Assembly (NCBI GenBank): GCA_963383645.1
Contig: OY726557.1
Location: 130,532,751 to 130,596,750, forward strand
Direction of reading: 5' to 3'
Origin: Muscardinus avellanarius
Lineage: Eukaryota > Chordata > Mammalia > Rodentia > Gliridae
DNA: 64,000 nt
The position numbers and the translations under genes are program-made. Below the pieces are notes generated by a model. That model made no database searches and was not told where the DNA came from. It worked only from the letters and a program-made list of their open reading frames with translations. Below are positions 10,203-19,703 of the stretch, in pieces. Numbering within the stretch: position 1 is the first letter of the stretch; each line of letters begins with the position of its first letter.

Positions 10203-10257
<55 letters not shown>
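10202..10257. repeat. (AAAT)n microsatellite in a SINE tail
   Basis: About 14 AAAT units directly after the SINE. Confidence 0.92.
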
Positions 10258-10258
<1 letters not shown>

Positions 10259-10265
10259 AGACTAA

Positions 10266-10352
10266 AAAATAGGGGTGAGAGTGTAGCTCAGAGGTAGAGG
10301 TAGAATGCCCCTGGGTTACAGCCACATTACTGCAAAAAAAAAAAAAAAAAAA
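10266..10352 (+). repeat. dID tail unit without B1 head
   Basis: GGGGTGAGAGTGTAGCTCAG, AGAGGTAGAGGTAGAATGCC, then A20. GAGGTA is tandemly duplicated. Confidence 0.75.
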
Positions 10353-10353
10353 A

Positions 10354-10470
10354 GTAGGTGTAGTGGAACACATCTGTAATCCATGTACTTGGGAGACTGA
10401 GACAGGAGGATCAAAATGTCAAGGCCATTGTGTAGTAATTTAAGAAGATCCTGTTTCTAAATAAGAGAAA
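10354..10470 (+). repeat. B1 head without dID tail
   Basis: GTGTAGTGGAACACATCTGT through GATCCTGTTTCTAAATAAGA. Confidence 0.7.
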
Positions 10471-10489
10471 ATAGTTTGCTTTGTTTTGT

Positions 10490-10606
10490 TTTGTTTATGG
10501 AGATGTGGGGAGGAGTACTGGGGATTGAACCCAGGGGCATTCTACCTTTGAGCTGCACCCCAGGCCTATTTTATTCTTTATTTTGTAACAGTCTTAGGAG
10601 GGCCTC
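10490..10606 (-). repeat. dID plus partial B1, inverted
   Basis: ATTGAACCCAGGGGCATTCT, then B1 truncated near AGGAGGGCCTC. Confidence 0.72.
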
Positions 10607-10924
10607 TATTTAATTTTAAAGTAGGATAATGTCAGCCCTCCAACTTTGTTCTCGTCAATATTCTGCTAGATTTTCTGGATCATTTGTCTTTCCATCTAAA
10701 CTTTTGAATCTGTTGATATCCACAAAGTACCTTAGTGGGATTTTAATTGGGATTGCATTGAACAATGACAACATTGAGTCTTCCTATCTATGAATATGGA
10801 ATACTTCCTCCATTTATTTATTTCTTTCATCAGTTTTGTAGTTTTGCTCATCTAGATCTTGTGTATGTTTCATTAGATTTATAAGCATTTCATTATCAGG
10901 AGTATTAATGTAAGTGCTATTTGT

Positions 10925-11092
10925 GGGTATATAGTCCTGGGGATTGAATCCAAGAGCATTCTACCTCTAAGCTACACCCCTAGTCCTATTTTATTTATCT
11001 TGAAACAGGGTCTAAGTTGTGGAGGGCCTTGCTAAGTTGCTGAGGCTGGTAGTGAAACCTGTGACCCTCGTGTCTCACTTTCCCATCTCATA
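10925..11092 (-). repeat. B1-dID SINE, 5'-truncated
   Basis: ATTGAATCCAAGAGCATTCT and CTTGAAACAGGGTCTAAGTT; the head is lost. Inserted in the L1 fragment. Confidence 0.78.
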
Positions 11093-11306
11093 GGAACATG
11101 GTTGAATTTCACAAGAGCACTTTTACCCTGCAACCCTGCTATGATTTCTTTTCAGTTCCAGGAGTCTTTTGTTGATTCTTTGAGATTTTCTACCTTAACA
11201 CTTGATATCATCTGTGAACAGAGGCAGTTTTCTTTTTTTGTCAATACTCCTTATATTCTTTGTGTTTTATTGCATTATATGGTACTTCCAGGAGATTTTC
11301 TTTTCT

Positions 11307-11525
11307 TTTTTTTTTTTTTTTTTTTTTTTGGTGGTACCGGGGATGGAACCCAGGGGCATTCTACCTCCATGCTACACCACCAAACCAATTTTATATTTTT
11401 TTTGAAACAGGGTCTCACTAAGTTGCTGAGAGCCTCACTAAGTAGCTGAGGCTGGCTTTGAACCTGCGATCCTCCTGTCAGCCGCCCAAGTATTGGGATT
11501 ACAAGCATGCACCACCACGCCCGGC
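11307..11525 (-). repeat. B1-dID SINE, full length
   Basis: T22 run, GGTACCGGGGATGGAACCCA, ending CCACCACGCCCGGC. Inserted in the L1 fragment; flanks share TCCAGG(A/T)GA. Confidence 0.9.
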
Positions 11526-11627
11526 TTTCCAGGTGACTTTCTAAAGTATGAGCATGGATATCCCTACCAGTTTCTGATCTTAGTAAAAAAGCTTCAAGTT
11601 TCTATTAAGTATGATGCCAACTGTAAT

Positions 11628-11712
11628 ATTTGTTTTTGTGGCACTGGGGGTTGAATCCAGGGGCATTATACCTCTGAGCTATACCCCCCAGCCCTATTTT
11701 ACTTTTTATTTT
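11628..11712 (-). repeat. dID tail unit, inverted
   Basis: GGCACTGGGGGTTGAATCCA through CCCAGCCCTATTTTAC, without B1. Confidence 0.75.
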
Positions 11713-11921
11713 GTTTTTCTTTTGTGTGTGTATATGGTACTGAGGATTGAACCCAGGGGCATTCTACCTCCAAACTATACCTCTAGTCCTATTTTTAATT
11801 CTTTATTTTGAAACAGGGTCTAAGTTGCAGAGGGCCTCAGTAGATGGCCTCGAACCTGTAATCCTCCTGTCTCAGCCTCCCAAGTACTGGGATTACAAGC
11901 ATGTGTCACCACGCCCAGCTT
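11713..11921 (-). repeat. B1-dID SINE
   Basis: GGTACTGAGGATTGAACCCA to CACCACGCCCAGC. Confidence 0.85.
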
Positions 11922-12183
11922 TTAAGTTGTAGTATTTAATTTAATTAATTTTAATTAATTAATTAATTTTGGTGGTACTGGGGGTGGAACCCAGTGGCTT
12001 TCTACCTCTGGGCTATACTCCCAGACCTATTTTATATTTTATTTGGAAACAGGGTCTCACTAATTTGCTGAGAGCCTAAGTAGCTGAGGCTGGCTTCGAA
12101 CCCGTGTGATCCTCCTGTCTCAGTCTCCCAAGCGCAGGGATTACAAGCATGCGCCACCACGCCTGGCTTAAGTTGTAGTATTT
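11922..12183 (-). repeat. B1-dID SINE with 16-bp target duplication
   Basis: Inverted copy with a TTAA-rich tail; TTAAGTTGTAGTATTT occurs at 11922-11937 and 12168-12183. Confidence 0.93.
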
Positions 12184-12239
12184 TAAAAAGGAAAAAGTTT
12201 AACCATCTTCATAGTTCTTCATACACACACACAAATATG

Positions 12240-12260
12240 TTTATTAAAAAAATATTTATT
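12240..12260 (-). terminator. Candidate poly(A) signals of PRDM10
   Basis: Two minus-strand AATAAA hexamers lie 15 bases apart, followed by a GTGTGTGTATG stretch that could serve as the GU-rich downstream element. The position matches the lower edge of the unique 3' UTR-like sequence. Confidence 0.55.
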
Positions 12261-14018
12261 AATTTTTATACCTGCTGCATAGCACAAGACTATTAACACT
12301 ATAACTCACTGAATGTACAATAAATGTTCACATTTAAATAACAGGATAGGGTCAACATTTTCAATCAATGGGTCAGCTTTAGCATCTCATGAAGTGCTTC
12401 CGTAGCCCTAGCTATCTTAAATTTTGAGAGGATAATTTCAGGTCAGAAAATAATTCGAGAAGAGCAAAACAAAAACTTTTCCCAGAAGAACAGGAATTTT
12501 ACATGATGAAATATCTATTTCTCTGGGCACAATCAAACAACAAAAATGTCAAATCTCTATCCAAAGTACTCCAAAATATTCACACCGCACTGAATGAAGT
12601 CTAGAGCGTCAATGTGTCTTGGGAGAAGCCACAATATAAACATTGGCTACATCCATGTTTCCCCAAATTGGGTCTTTTGAGTTACTGTAATCTGCTACCT
12701 CTTCAAATCCAAGTCGTTTTGAAAATATATTACCTTGGGATGAATGTGCACGACACCTGATCCCATAGTGGTGTTATTTGGCTTGAATGCCTCCTATATC
12801 CCTGCCTGATCATATATATTAGTTTTAGAATTTTTTCTTTATTCCACATAGGGCCAGAAAAGATGAAGGAAAAAACTTAGAAAGGAGACGTAAAAGTCCT
12901 TCAGCATTATTTCCCGCTGTGTATTTTACAACTTGAAATAACTGGCATAAAACAAACATTCTGTTCAGTGATCATTTTAGATTTTAATCAATGTTATTCC
13001 TGAGAAAAGGGAAAATTCCTTGCTGGTCCAAATAAAAAAAAGAACCCACTAAGGCCAAATTTACAAAAAACTGAAACCTGACCTTTGGGAAAGTCTAGTA
13101 CATTCTTTACCCTAGCAAGTCTTTCTGGCCTGGTTATAGGTTATTTGCAATCATTGCATTATGGGACTTTAGGCACCAGAGTATACATTTTGTAACTGAG
13201 GGTCAATATTGTCTGTTGAAAATACCAGTGACTCTTTGTCACCTAAGATACAGAGTCCGTTTTCAGTTTCTATGCATTTTTGTAGAAACTTCCTCAGCCT
13301 CTCTTGGTGCCCAAATGCTCAGCAGTAACAATATGAGTGAGGTCTCAAAAATAAAGTGCAAGATCTGCATACTAGTAAAGTTATTTCAAAAGAATTGCTT
13401 ACTTTCGGAAAAGTATTTTTGCTGTAAAGAAGCTACTATGCTTCTTAATTCAGAAAACCAGTTTTTGCTCAGAAATGTAAATAAAATAGTTAACTTCATT
13501 TGAAATGAACTTAGAGGTCTTTTGATCTGGAGTGAATAAATTCACTAAACAGTGATTATTCTAAAAATGTATGTCACAAAATGTTATTAAAATACATAGT
13601 GACTTTGAAATGTTTTACAGGTACAATTGGAATGTACAGTAAAAAAGAGGGGAAACGTTTTTCCCCACTGAATTCATAGCAGACAAGACTCCCAGACGGA
13701 AACACATATAAGACAAACCATCATCATGGCAGACTGTTTTTCCTCTCCCATTTAACAGGATAATAATCAAAATGACTGGAGTTTTTCCAGATCCTTTATA
13801 TTACCTTCATGGATTATAAATGGTCCCTGTATTTTTATTTTTCACCTAACTATGAAGTTGGTCATCTTACAAAAAGGTCCAGCTGAATTACAAGATGTTT
13901 AAAGTGTTTAGAAATAAGAATGGCCATCTTTCCATCCAACTTTAAAGAATGTTCATTTTAAGACAGCATTAAAAGTACTAAAATACACTGAATGCTGCCC
14001 ACAAGAGTTAAATGTAGG

Positions 14019-14104
14019 GGCTGGAGGTGAGGCTCAGTGGTAGAGCACCTTTCTGGCATGCATGAGGCCCTGTGCTTGAGCCCTAGCACCACACGCCCAC
14101 ACAA
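14019..14104 (+). repeat. Stand-alone ID element (tRNA-Ala/BC1-like SINE)
   Basis: GGGGCTGGAGGTGAGGCTCA, GTGGTAGAGCACCTTTCTGG, GCATGCATGAGGCCC and a CACACAAAAATAAG end. A- and B-box-like positions are kept. It is antisense to the PRDM10 3' UTR. Confidence 0.88.
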
Positions 14105-14198
14105 AAATAAGAATTAAATGTATACTTGGTAAGAGCAAGTAATTCATCCCTTACCAATGAATGATAAATGGATCCTGCAAGGAAAGACAAGGTTCGTT

Positions 14199-14240
14199 TT
14201 CTCCCCCCCCTCCCTCTCCCTCTCTCCCCCCTCTCTAATT
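14199..14240. repeat. Polypyrimidine tract, C/T simple repeat
   Basis: TCTCCCCCCCCTCCCTCTCC and following; polypurine on the PRDM10 mRNA strand. Confidence 0.85.
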
Positions 14241-14482
14241 TCTCCTGATATCAATATTTCCTTTTTAATACAACTACAACCAGAGAATGGGAGGCAACGG
14301 GTTTTAATTCCTCTAACATCCAGCACATCCAGCAACCTTTTCTCTTTCAGGAAGTTCACCCTTGTGGAATAATAAAGTCAGAACTTGGGGTTATGCCCTA
14401 ATCTGCTGAGGCCCAGCATCCATGGAAAGCACTACCAACTCTGCAACAACAGTTTCTCATATGGAAATATTAAAAAAAAAAT

Positions 14483-14630
14483 ACCTATGGTGGTACATGT
14501 CTATGACTCCAGCTACTCAGGAAGCTGAGGCAGGAGGATCCCTTGAACCTAGGAGTTTGGGTAAGCCTGGGCAACAAAGCAACATCCCTATGTAAAACAC
14601 ACACATACGTGCACCAAAAAAAAAAAGAGC
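14483..14630 (+). repeat. B1-type SINE, monomer without dID
   Basis: CCTATGGTGGTACATGTCTA, CTACTCAGGAAGCTGAGGCA, GGATCCCTTGAACCTAGGAG, ending in ACACACA/poly-A. This is a classical B1, older than the composites; it lies in the PRDM10 3' UTR. Confidence 0.78.
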
Positions 14631-15183
14631 CATAAGAAAAATTTAGATGACAGTTTTTTCTTCAGTACACCACTAACTTTTGTCTCATCGTTTTTCTTTT
14701 CTTATCCAATAAGTTTTCTTTGTTAAATTACTGAAAACTCAAATTCACAAGAGCAAGCAGTCCTGCCCCTTCCCCTCTGGTGCCATGGCTTAGACTTCAG
14801 AAGTCCACTGACCACAGGCCTAGCACATCCTGTTCTCCACCTTTGGTATGAACACAAATACGCCACTTAATATTTCCACAAAGGGAAAGTAAGGCTTGTC
14901 AGTGTGTTAAAAACCAACTCAAGAGCGAGGCAAAGTTTCTCCATCCTGAAATCTACTTTCCCCTGAAAGATCTCCATTCCACAGCAGAAGCCCCAAGGGT
15001 TTGAAGAGTCAATTTGGTAAAGATGACCTTGGCAAAGTAAGCCCTGTATATGTGTTAGTGTCAAAACTGTAGTTTCCAAACTCTTGAGTCAATAATAAAT
15101 CTTAAAAAAGAGGTCTAGGTGTCAGAAGCTTCCGACTTGAGAGAGGACATGATGTGAGTGCTGCCTCAGCTCCAGGACCAATG

Positions 15184-15387
15184 CTATGGCTTACTGATGT
15201 GCACCTCGCTGCCTCCGTTCCCATTGGTGGTGGTCGTGATGATGTACTGCGTGGTCTGCTGCTGGCTGGTGGTCTGGGAGTCCAGAGAGTCACTGTGTGC
15301 AGATGGCTGAACCTGCACTCCACTGGAGAGGGCAGAAGCTTGCTTTTCCTCTAATTCTGGTTGACTTTCTGATAACACATAATGGCC
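15184..15387 (-). CDS. PRDM10: PRDM10 last coding exon with stop codon
   Basis: The acceptor CTGCTCTAG precedes GGCCATTAT; the stop is TAG at 15186-15184. It encodes w767-833: [36 protein letters not shown] and EVHISKP. The same exon continues as 3' UTR toward lower coordinates. Confidence 0.96.
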   Translation of the reverse strand, partial: GHYVLSESQPELEEKQASALSSGVQVQPSAHSDSLDSQTTSQQQTTQYIITTTTNGNGGSEVHISKP

Positions 15388-18300
15388 CTAGAGCAGAAAA
15401 ACAACAATCTTTAAAAACCTGGGGCCTAAAACGTAGAGAGGGAGCTATTAGAAGATAGGAAGAAGGAATATGCAAAGAAATGTTACAAGGGGACCCAAAA
15501 TAAGTACCCCTGAGAAAGACTTTCCCTTCATCCTTAAGAGAGGATGGATCAGTCACAGTAACTGACTACAAAGGTAATGCAAGGGGGCAACTTTGCTGTG
15601 GTACCAAATGAAATAATAAAGAACTTCAGGTACAGAAATTTGCATTATGGTCATAACCTACCTGTCAAAAAAATTTTGTGCTTTTGTAACCATTCCTAAG
15701 AATTTAGAAATTCAGGCCAGGCATGGTGGCATACGCTTGTAATCCCAGCACTTGGGAGGCTGAGACAGGAAGATTGCAGTTCAAAGTCGGCCTCCATAAT
15801 TTTTTTATTTTTTTCAGTACTGGGGATGGAACCCAGGGGCATTGTACCTCTGAGCTACACCCACAGCCCTACTCTTTTAGTTATTTTATTTTATTTTATT
15901 TTATTGTGGTACTAGAGATAGAACCTAGGGGCCTTCTACTCCTGGGTTACACCCCTGACCTATTTTATATTTTTTTTTTGGAAACAGGGTCTCACTAAGT
16001 TGCTGACAGCCTCACTAAGTAGCTGAGGCTGGCTTCGAACCTGCGCGATCCTCTTGTCTCCACCTCCCAAGTACTGGGATTACAAGCACGCTCCACCACA
16101 CCAGGCTAGTCTTTTTATTTTTTAAACAGGGTCTCAATGAGTTACGAAGTGCCTCGCTAAGTAGCTGAAGCTGTCGCAAACCTTGATCCTCCAGTCTCAG
16201 CCTCCTGACTTCTGGGATTACAAGTGTGCACCACCATGCCCAGTCGGCCTCTATATTTAGTGAGCAACCTAGTGAGACCCTGTTTCCAAATAAGAAGTAA
16301 AATTGGCTGGGGGTAGCTTGGAGATAAAATGTCTCTAGGTTCAACCCCCAGTACAAAAAAAAATTTAGAAATTCAGAAAAAAAAACTGCTACCAATCAAA
16401 TGTTAAGATTAAAACAAGAGAATTCTGGGAAGATGGCAACTGAGAAAGGCAGCATTTACAAGTCCTGCTAAAACTCAAGCTCTATTGCCACAAAATCAGC
16501 GCTTTTTATAGCCAGAAAACACTAGCAACAGAGAAAAAAATGTAAACACAAGGGACAAAGAAAAAAAGACTAGAAAAATAACCAGAGACCAGAAAAGAAA
16601 TCAAGCCCACAACAAAGTGGCAGAGCCATGCTGGCACCATCTTCCCTCATGGCACCAGGCTCCAGAGAGGAAAGGTAAACAAGGAGCTGAAGCTAGCAGC
16701 TGCAGATCATTCGGGTGTAATTCATTAGTTCTTTCAGCGCAAAGAACATCTAAGACTCCCAGTGGCCAAGCTCATCACGCCTTCCAGGGACTCAGAACGG
16801 AGTTCAAAACCAGAAAAGAAATACACCAGCCTCATGGCCGAGGGCGTGGAAGCAACGCCATTTTGCCAGCAGCACCAACCTCAGGCCGATGGTGTGACAG
16901 CGGCGCCATATTGCCAGCAGCTACAGCGAGAGTTCACCGTGCCCTGCCACAGCTCCTTATCAGCACGCACAATAGCTGTGCGTAAAATTGCAGCCCCTAA
17001 AGGAGAAATCCCTGTATTGCACTCCCAGGGACTTGCGCAGCTTTGATAATCTCCTTGGAGATAGTGGCAGCTGAGATTACCACAGAGTCAAGATACAGAG
17101 CACCCTATGTGAAGTTGTAGTGACCCAGGGAAGGCACGAAATTCTGAAATCATGGAAGAGGAAAAATAGAGCAATGAATGCCCACAACATCATATCATCA
17201 GAATCTGATAACACAGAAATTCAGAGATCTCCAGAAGATCAAATCAGGAATATAACTGTAGAAATAATACATGACCTTCGAAAAGAATTTAGAGAGAGTC
17301 TAAAAGAAATAAAGGATGTGATCATTGAGGTAAAGGCCTCAATTAAAAGTATAAACAATCAATTAGACCACATGGAGAATAGAATCTCGCTCTTAGAAGA
17401 TGATCACTCCAAAAACGAATGCATAATTTATAACTTAGAAAAAAAAATCAGACAGCAGGGATCTGACATTGAAGAAATATGGGCCCATTTTAAGAGAGCT
17501 AACCTAAGAATAATTGGAATAGAGGAGGGAAAAGAAGGTGAAACTGAAGGGATCAATAATCTCTTCAAGGAAGTAATAGCAGAAAATTTTCCAAACATAG
17601 AGCAAGAGGTCAATACACAGGTCCAGGAAACTTATAGAACTCCCTTTAGACAGGATCAGAGAAGAGGTTCCCCATGCCAAATAATTGTCAAAATGACCAA
17701 TGTGGAAGCCAAGGAGAGAATCTTAAAGGCAACAAAAACAAAAGGCCAACTGACATTCAGAGGCAAACCAATTAGAATCACTCCAGACTTCCCAAACCAA
17801 GTCATAAAACCAGAAGGGCTTGGAGTAACATATTCCAAACTCTGAAAGAAAACAACTTCCAGCCAAAAATTTCCTACCCAGCAAAACTTTCTATCAAATT
17901 AGATGGGGAAATAAGAAGCTTCCACAACAAACAGAAACTGAAGGAATTTATGTCTTCAAAACCAGCGCTAGAGAAAATACTCAAAGAGATTAACTACAAA
18001 GAAGAAATAGATAATATACACCAGAACCAGAAAAACAAGATTTTCCATCCAGCAGATAACTAAGATTGGTTATCTTTGGAAATTCATTATTTACTTTATT
18101 CTTTTACCTATTTCTAAATTGTATTGTTTGCTTTTATTGTTGCTAATTTTTAGGATTTCTGTTTGGATTATTAATATACCTTCAGATATAACATTTGGAA
18201 ATATTTTATCCCATTCTTTTTTTGGTGGTACTGGGGGTGGAACCCAGAGGCTTTCTACCTCTGAGCTATACTCCCAGGCCTTTTTTATATTTTATTTGGA

Positions 18301-19394
18301 AACAGGGTCTCACTAAATTGCTGAAAGCCTCACTAAGTAGCTGAGGCTGGCTTCGAACCTGTGCGATCCTCCTGTCTCAGCCTCCCAAGCACGGGGATTA
18401 CAAGCGTGCGCCACCATGCCCGGCAATATTTTATCCCATTCTATAAGTAACTTTTAACTCTGTTTACATTGTCTTTCTATGTACAATATTTTTTTAGAAA
18501 GTTTGTTTATTCTGTTGTTGCCTGTGCCTTTGAAATCATATCCAAGAAATCACTGCCAATTTCAATGTTGTGAAGTTTTATGACCCAGGTTTTCTTCTAA
18601 GAGTTTATAGTCTTGAGATTTACATTTAGGTCTTTTATCTACTTTGAGTTAATATTTGTATATGGTGTTAGGTAAGGGTCCAATTTTATTTTTTTTATAT
18701 AATTATTATTTTCAACAATATTTAGTGAAAAGATTATTTCCTTCACCAAATGTTCTTGGAAACTGTGTCAAAAATAACTTGACAATATACAGAAGAATTT
18801 ATTTCTAGGCTTTTTATTTTACTCCACTGGTTTATATGTCTGCCTTTATAGCAGTACTACACTGTTTCAATTATTGTAGCTTTACAAGGTTTGAAATCAG
18901 AAAATGTACATCTTCTAGCTTTGTTCTTTTTCGAGATTGTTTTGGGTATTTAGAGTTCATATTTCATGTTAGGATAGATTTTTTCTGAAAAATAAATGTA
19001 TGACAGTTTCACCTTAAAAAAAAAAAAGATTAAGACAAAAAGGATGATAGAAGAGATAAAAGTATCAAAGAGACAGACTGGCCCTTAAGACTGGTGGTCA
19101 AAATCAATGGTACTCAGACTAGAAAAACTAAAAATAATGCTAAGTGGTCCCAAATTCTTATTTGAACAAGTAAGAACATTTAAAATATGCTGCCAGCCAG
19201 GCCTGGTGGCACATGCTTGTAATCCTAGCATTCAAAAGGCTGAGACCAGAGGATCATGGTTTACAGCCAGCCTCAGCTACTTAGTGAGGCTCTCTGTAAA
19301 TTAGTGAGACCCTATTTCAAAATAGAAAATAAAAAAAATAGGTAGAAGGTGTAGTTCAGAGGTTGAATGCTCCTGGGTTCCATCCCCAGACCCA

Positions 19395-19443
<49 letters not shown>

Positions 19444-19651
19444 ATATATGCTGCCATCAAATATGAACTGTAAAGCTGGGAATGGGGCGCACAGTTTTTT
19501 AGGCAGCTGAGACAAGAGAATCTCAGGTTCAAGGACAGCTTCAGCAATGCAGTGAGGCTTTCAGCAACCTAGCAAGACTCTATTTCCAAAAAAATAAATA
19601 AATAGGGCTGGGGTATAGCTCAGAGGTAGAATGTTCCTGGGCTCAATCCCC

Positions 19652-19703
<52 letters not shown>

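Larger units (their letters stand above)
10610..11640 (-). mobile_element. Old L1 ORF2 fragment, antisense, broken by SINEs
   Basis: Plus-strand phrases such as TTAATTGGGATTGCATTGAA, CTATGAATATGGAATACTTC and ATCATCTGTGAACAGAGGCA match the well-known reverse complement of the L1 reverse-transcriptase region in the right order. SINEs at 10925-11092 and 11307-11525 interrupt it. It is far too diverged to encode protein. Confidence 0.72.
12236..15183 (-). other. PRDM10: PRDM10 3' UTR (about 2.9 kb)
   Basis: From the stop codon down to about 12.24 kb the sequence is mostly unique and AT-rich, with only one ID element, one B1-like piece and a pyrimidine tract. The length fits the long PRDM10 3' UTR. 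The distal end is inferred from poly(A) signals (minus-strand AATAAA) at 12240-12245 and 12255-12260; the repeat-dense DNA resumes below 12184. Possible earlier signals are at 12838-12843 and 13834-13839. Confidence 0.7.
16420..18062 (+). mobile_element. L1 5' end with ORF1, 3'-truncated
   Basis: It begins CTGGGAAGATGGC, a usual L1 5' end, followed by a GC-richer 5' UTR and then ORF1. No ORF2 follows: the ORF1 end near 18062 runs into unrelated old antisense L1. The opposite truncation (5' loss) is the norm for L1. Confidence 0.85.

Noticed and set aside
14019..14104. Possible functional tRNA gene
   Set aside because: A- and B-box-like motifs are present, but there is no cloverleaf and the element carries an A-rich tail and matches the ID SINE family.
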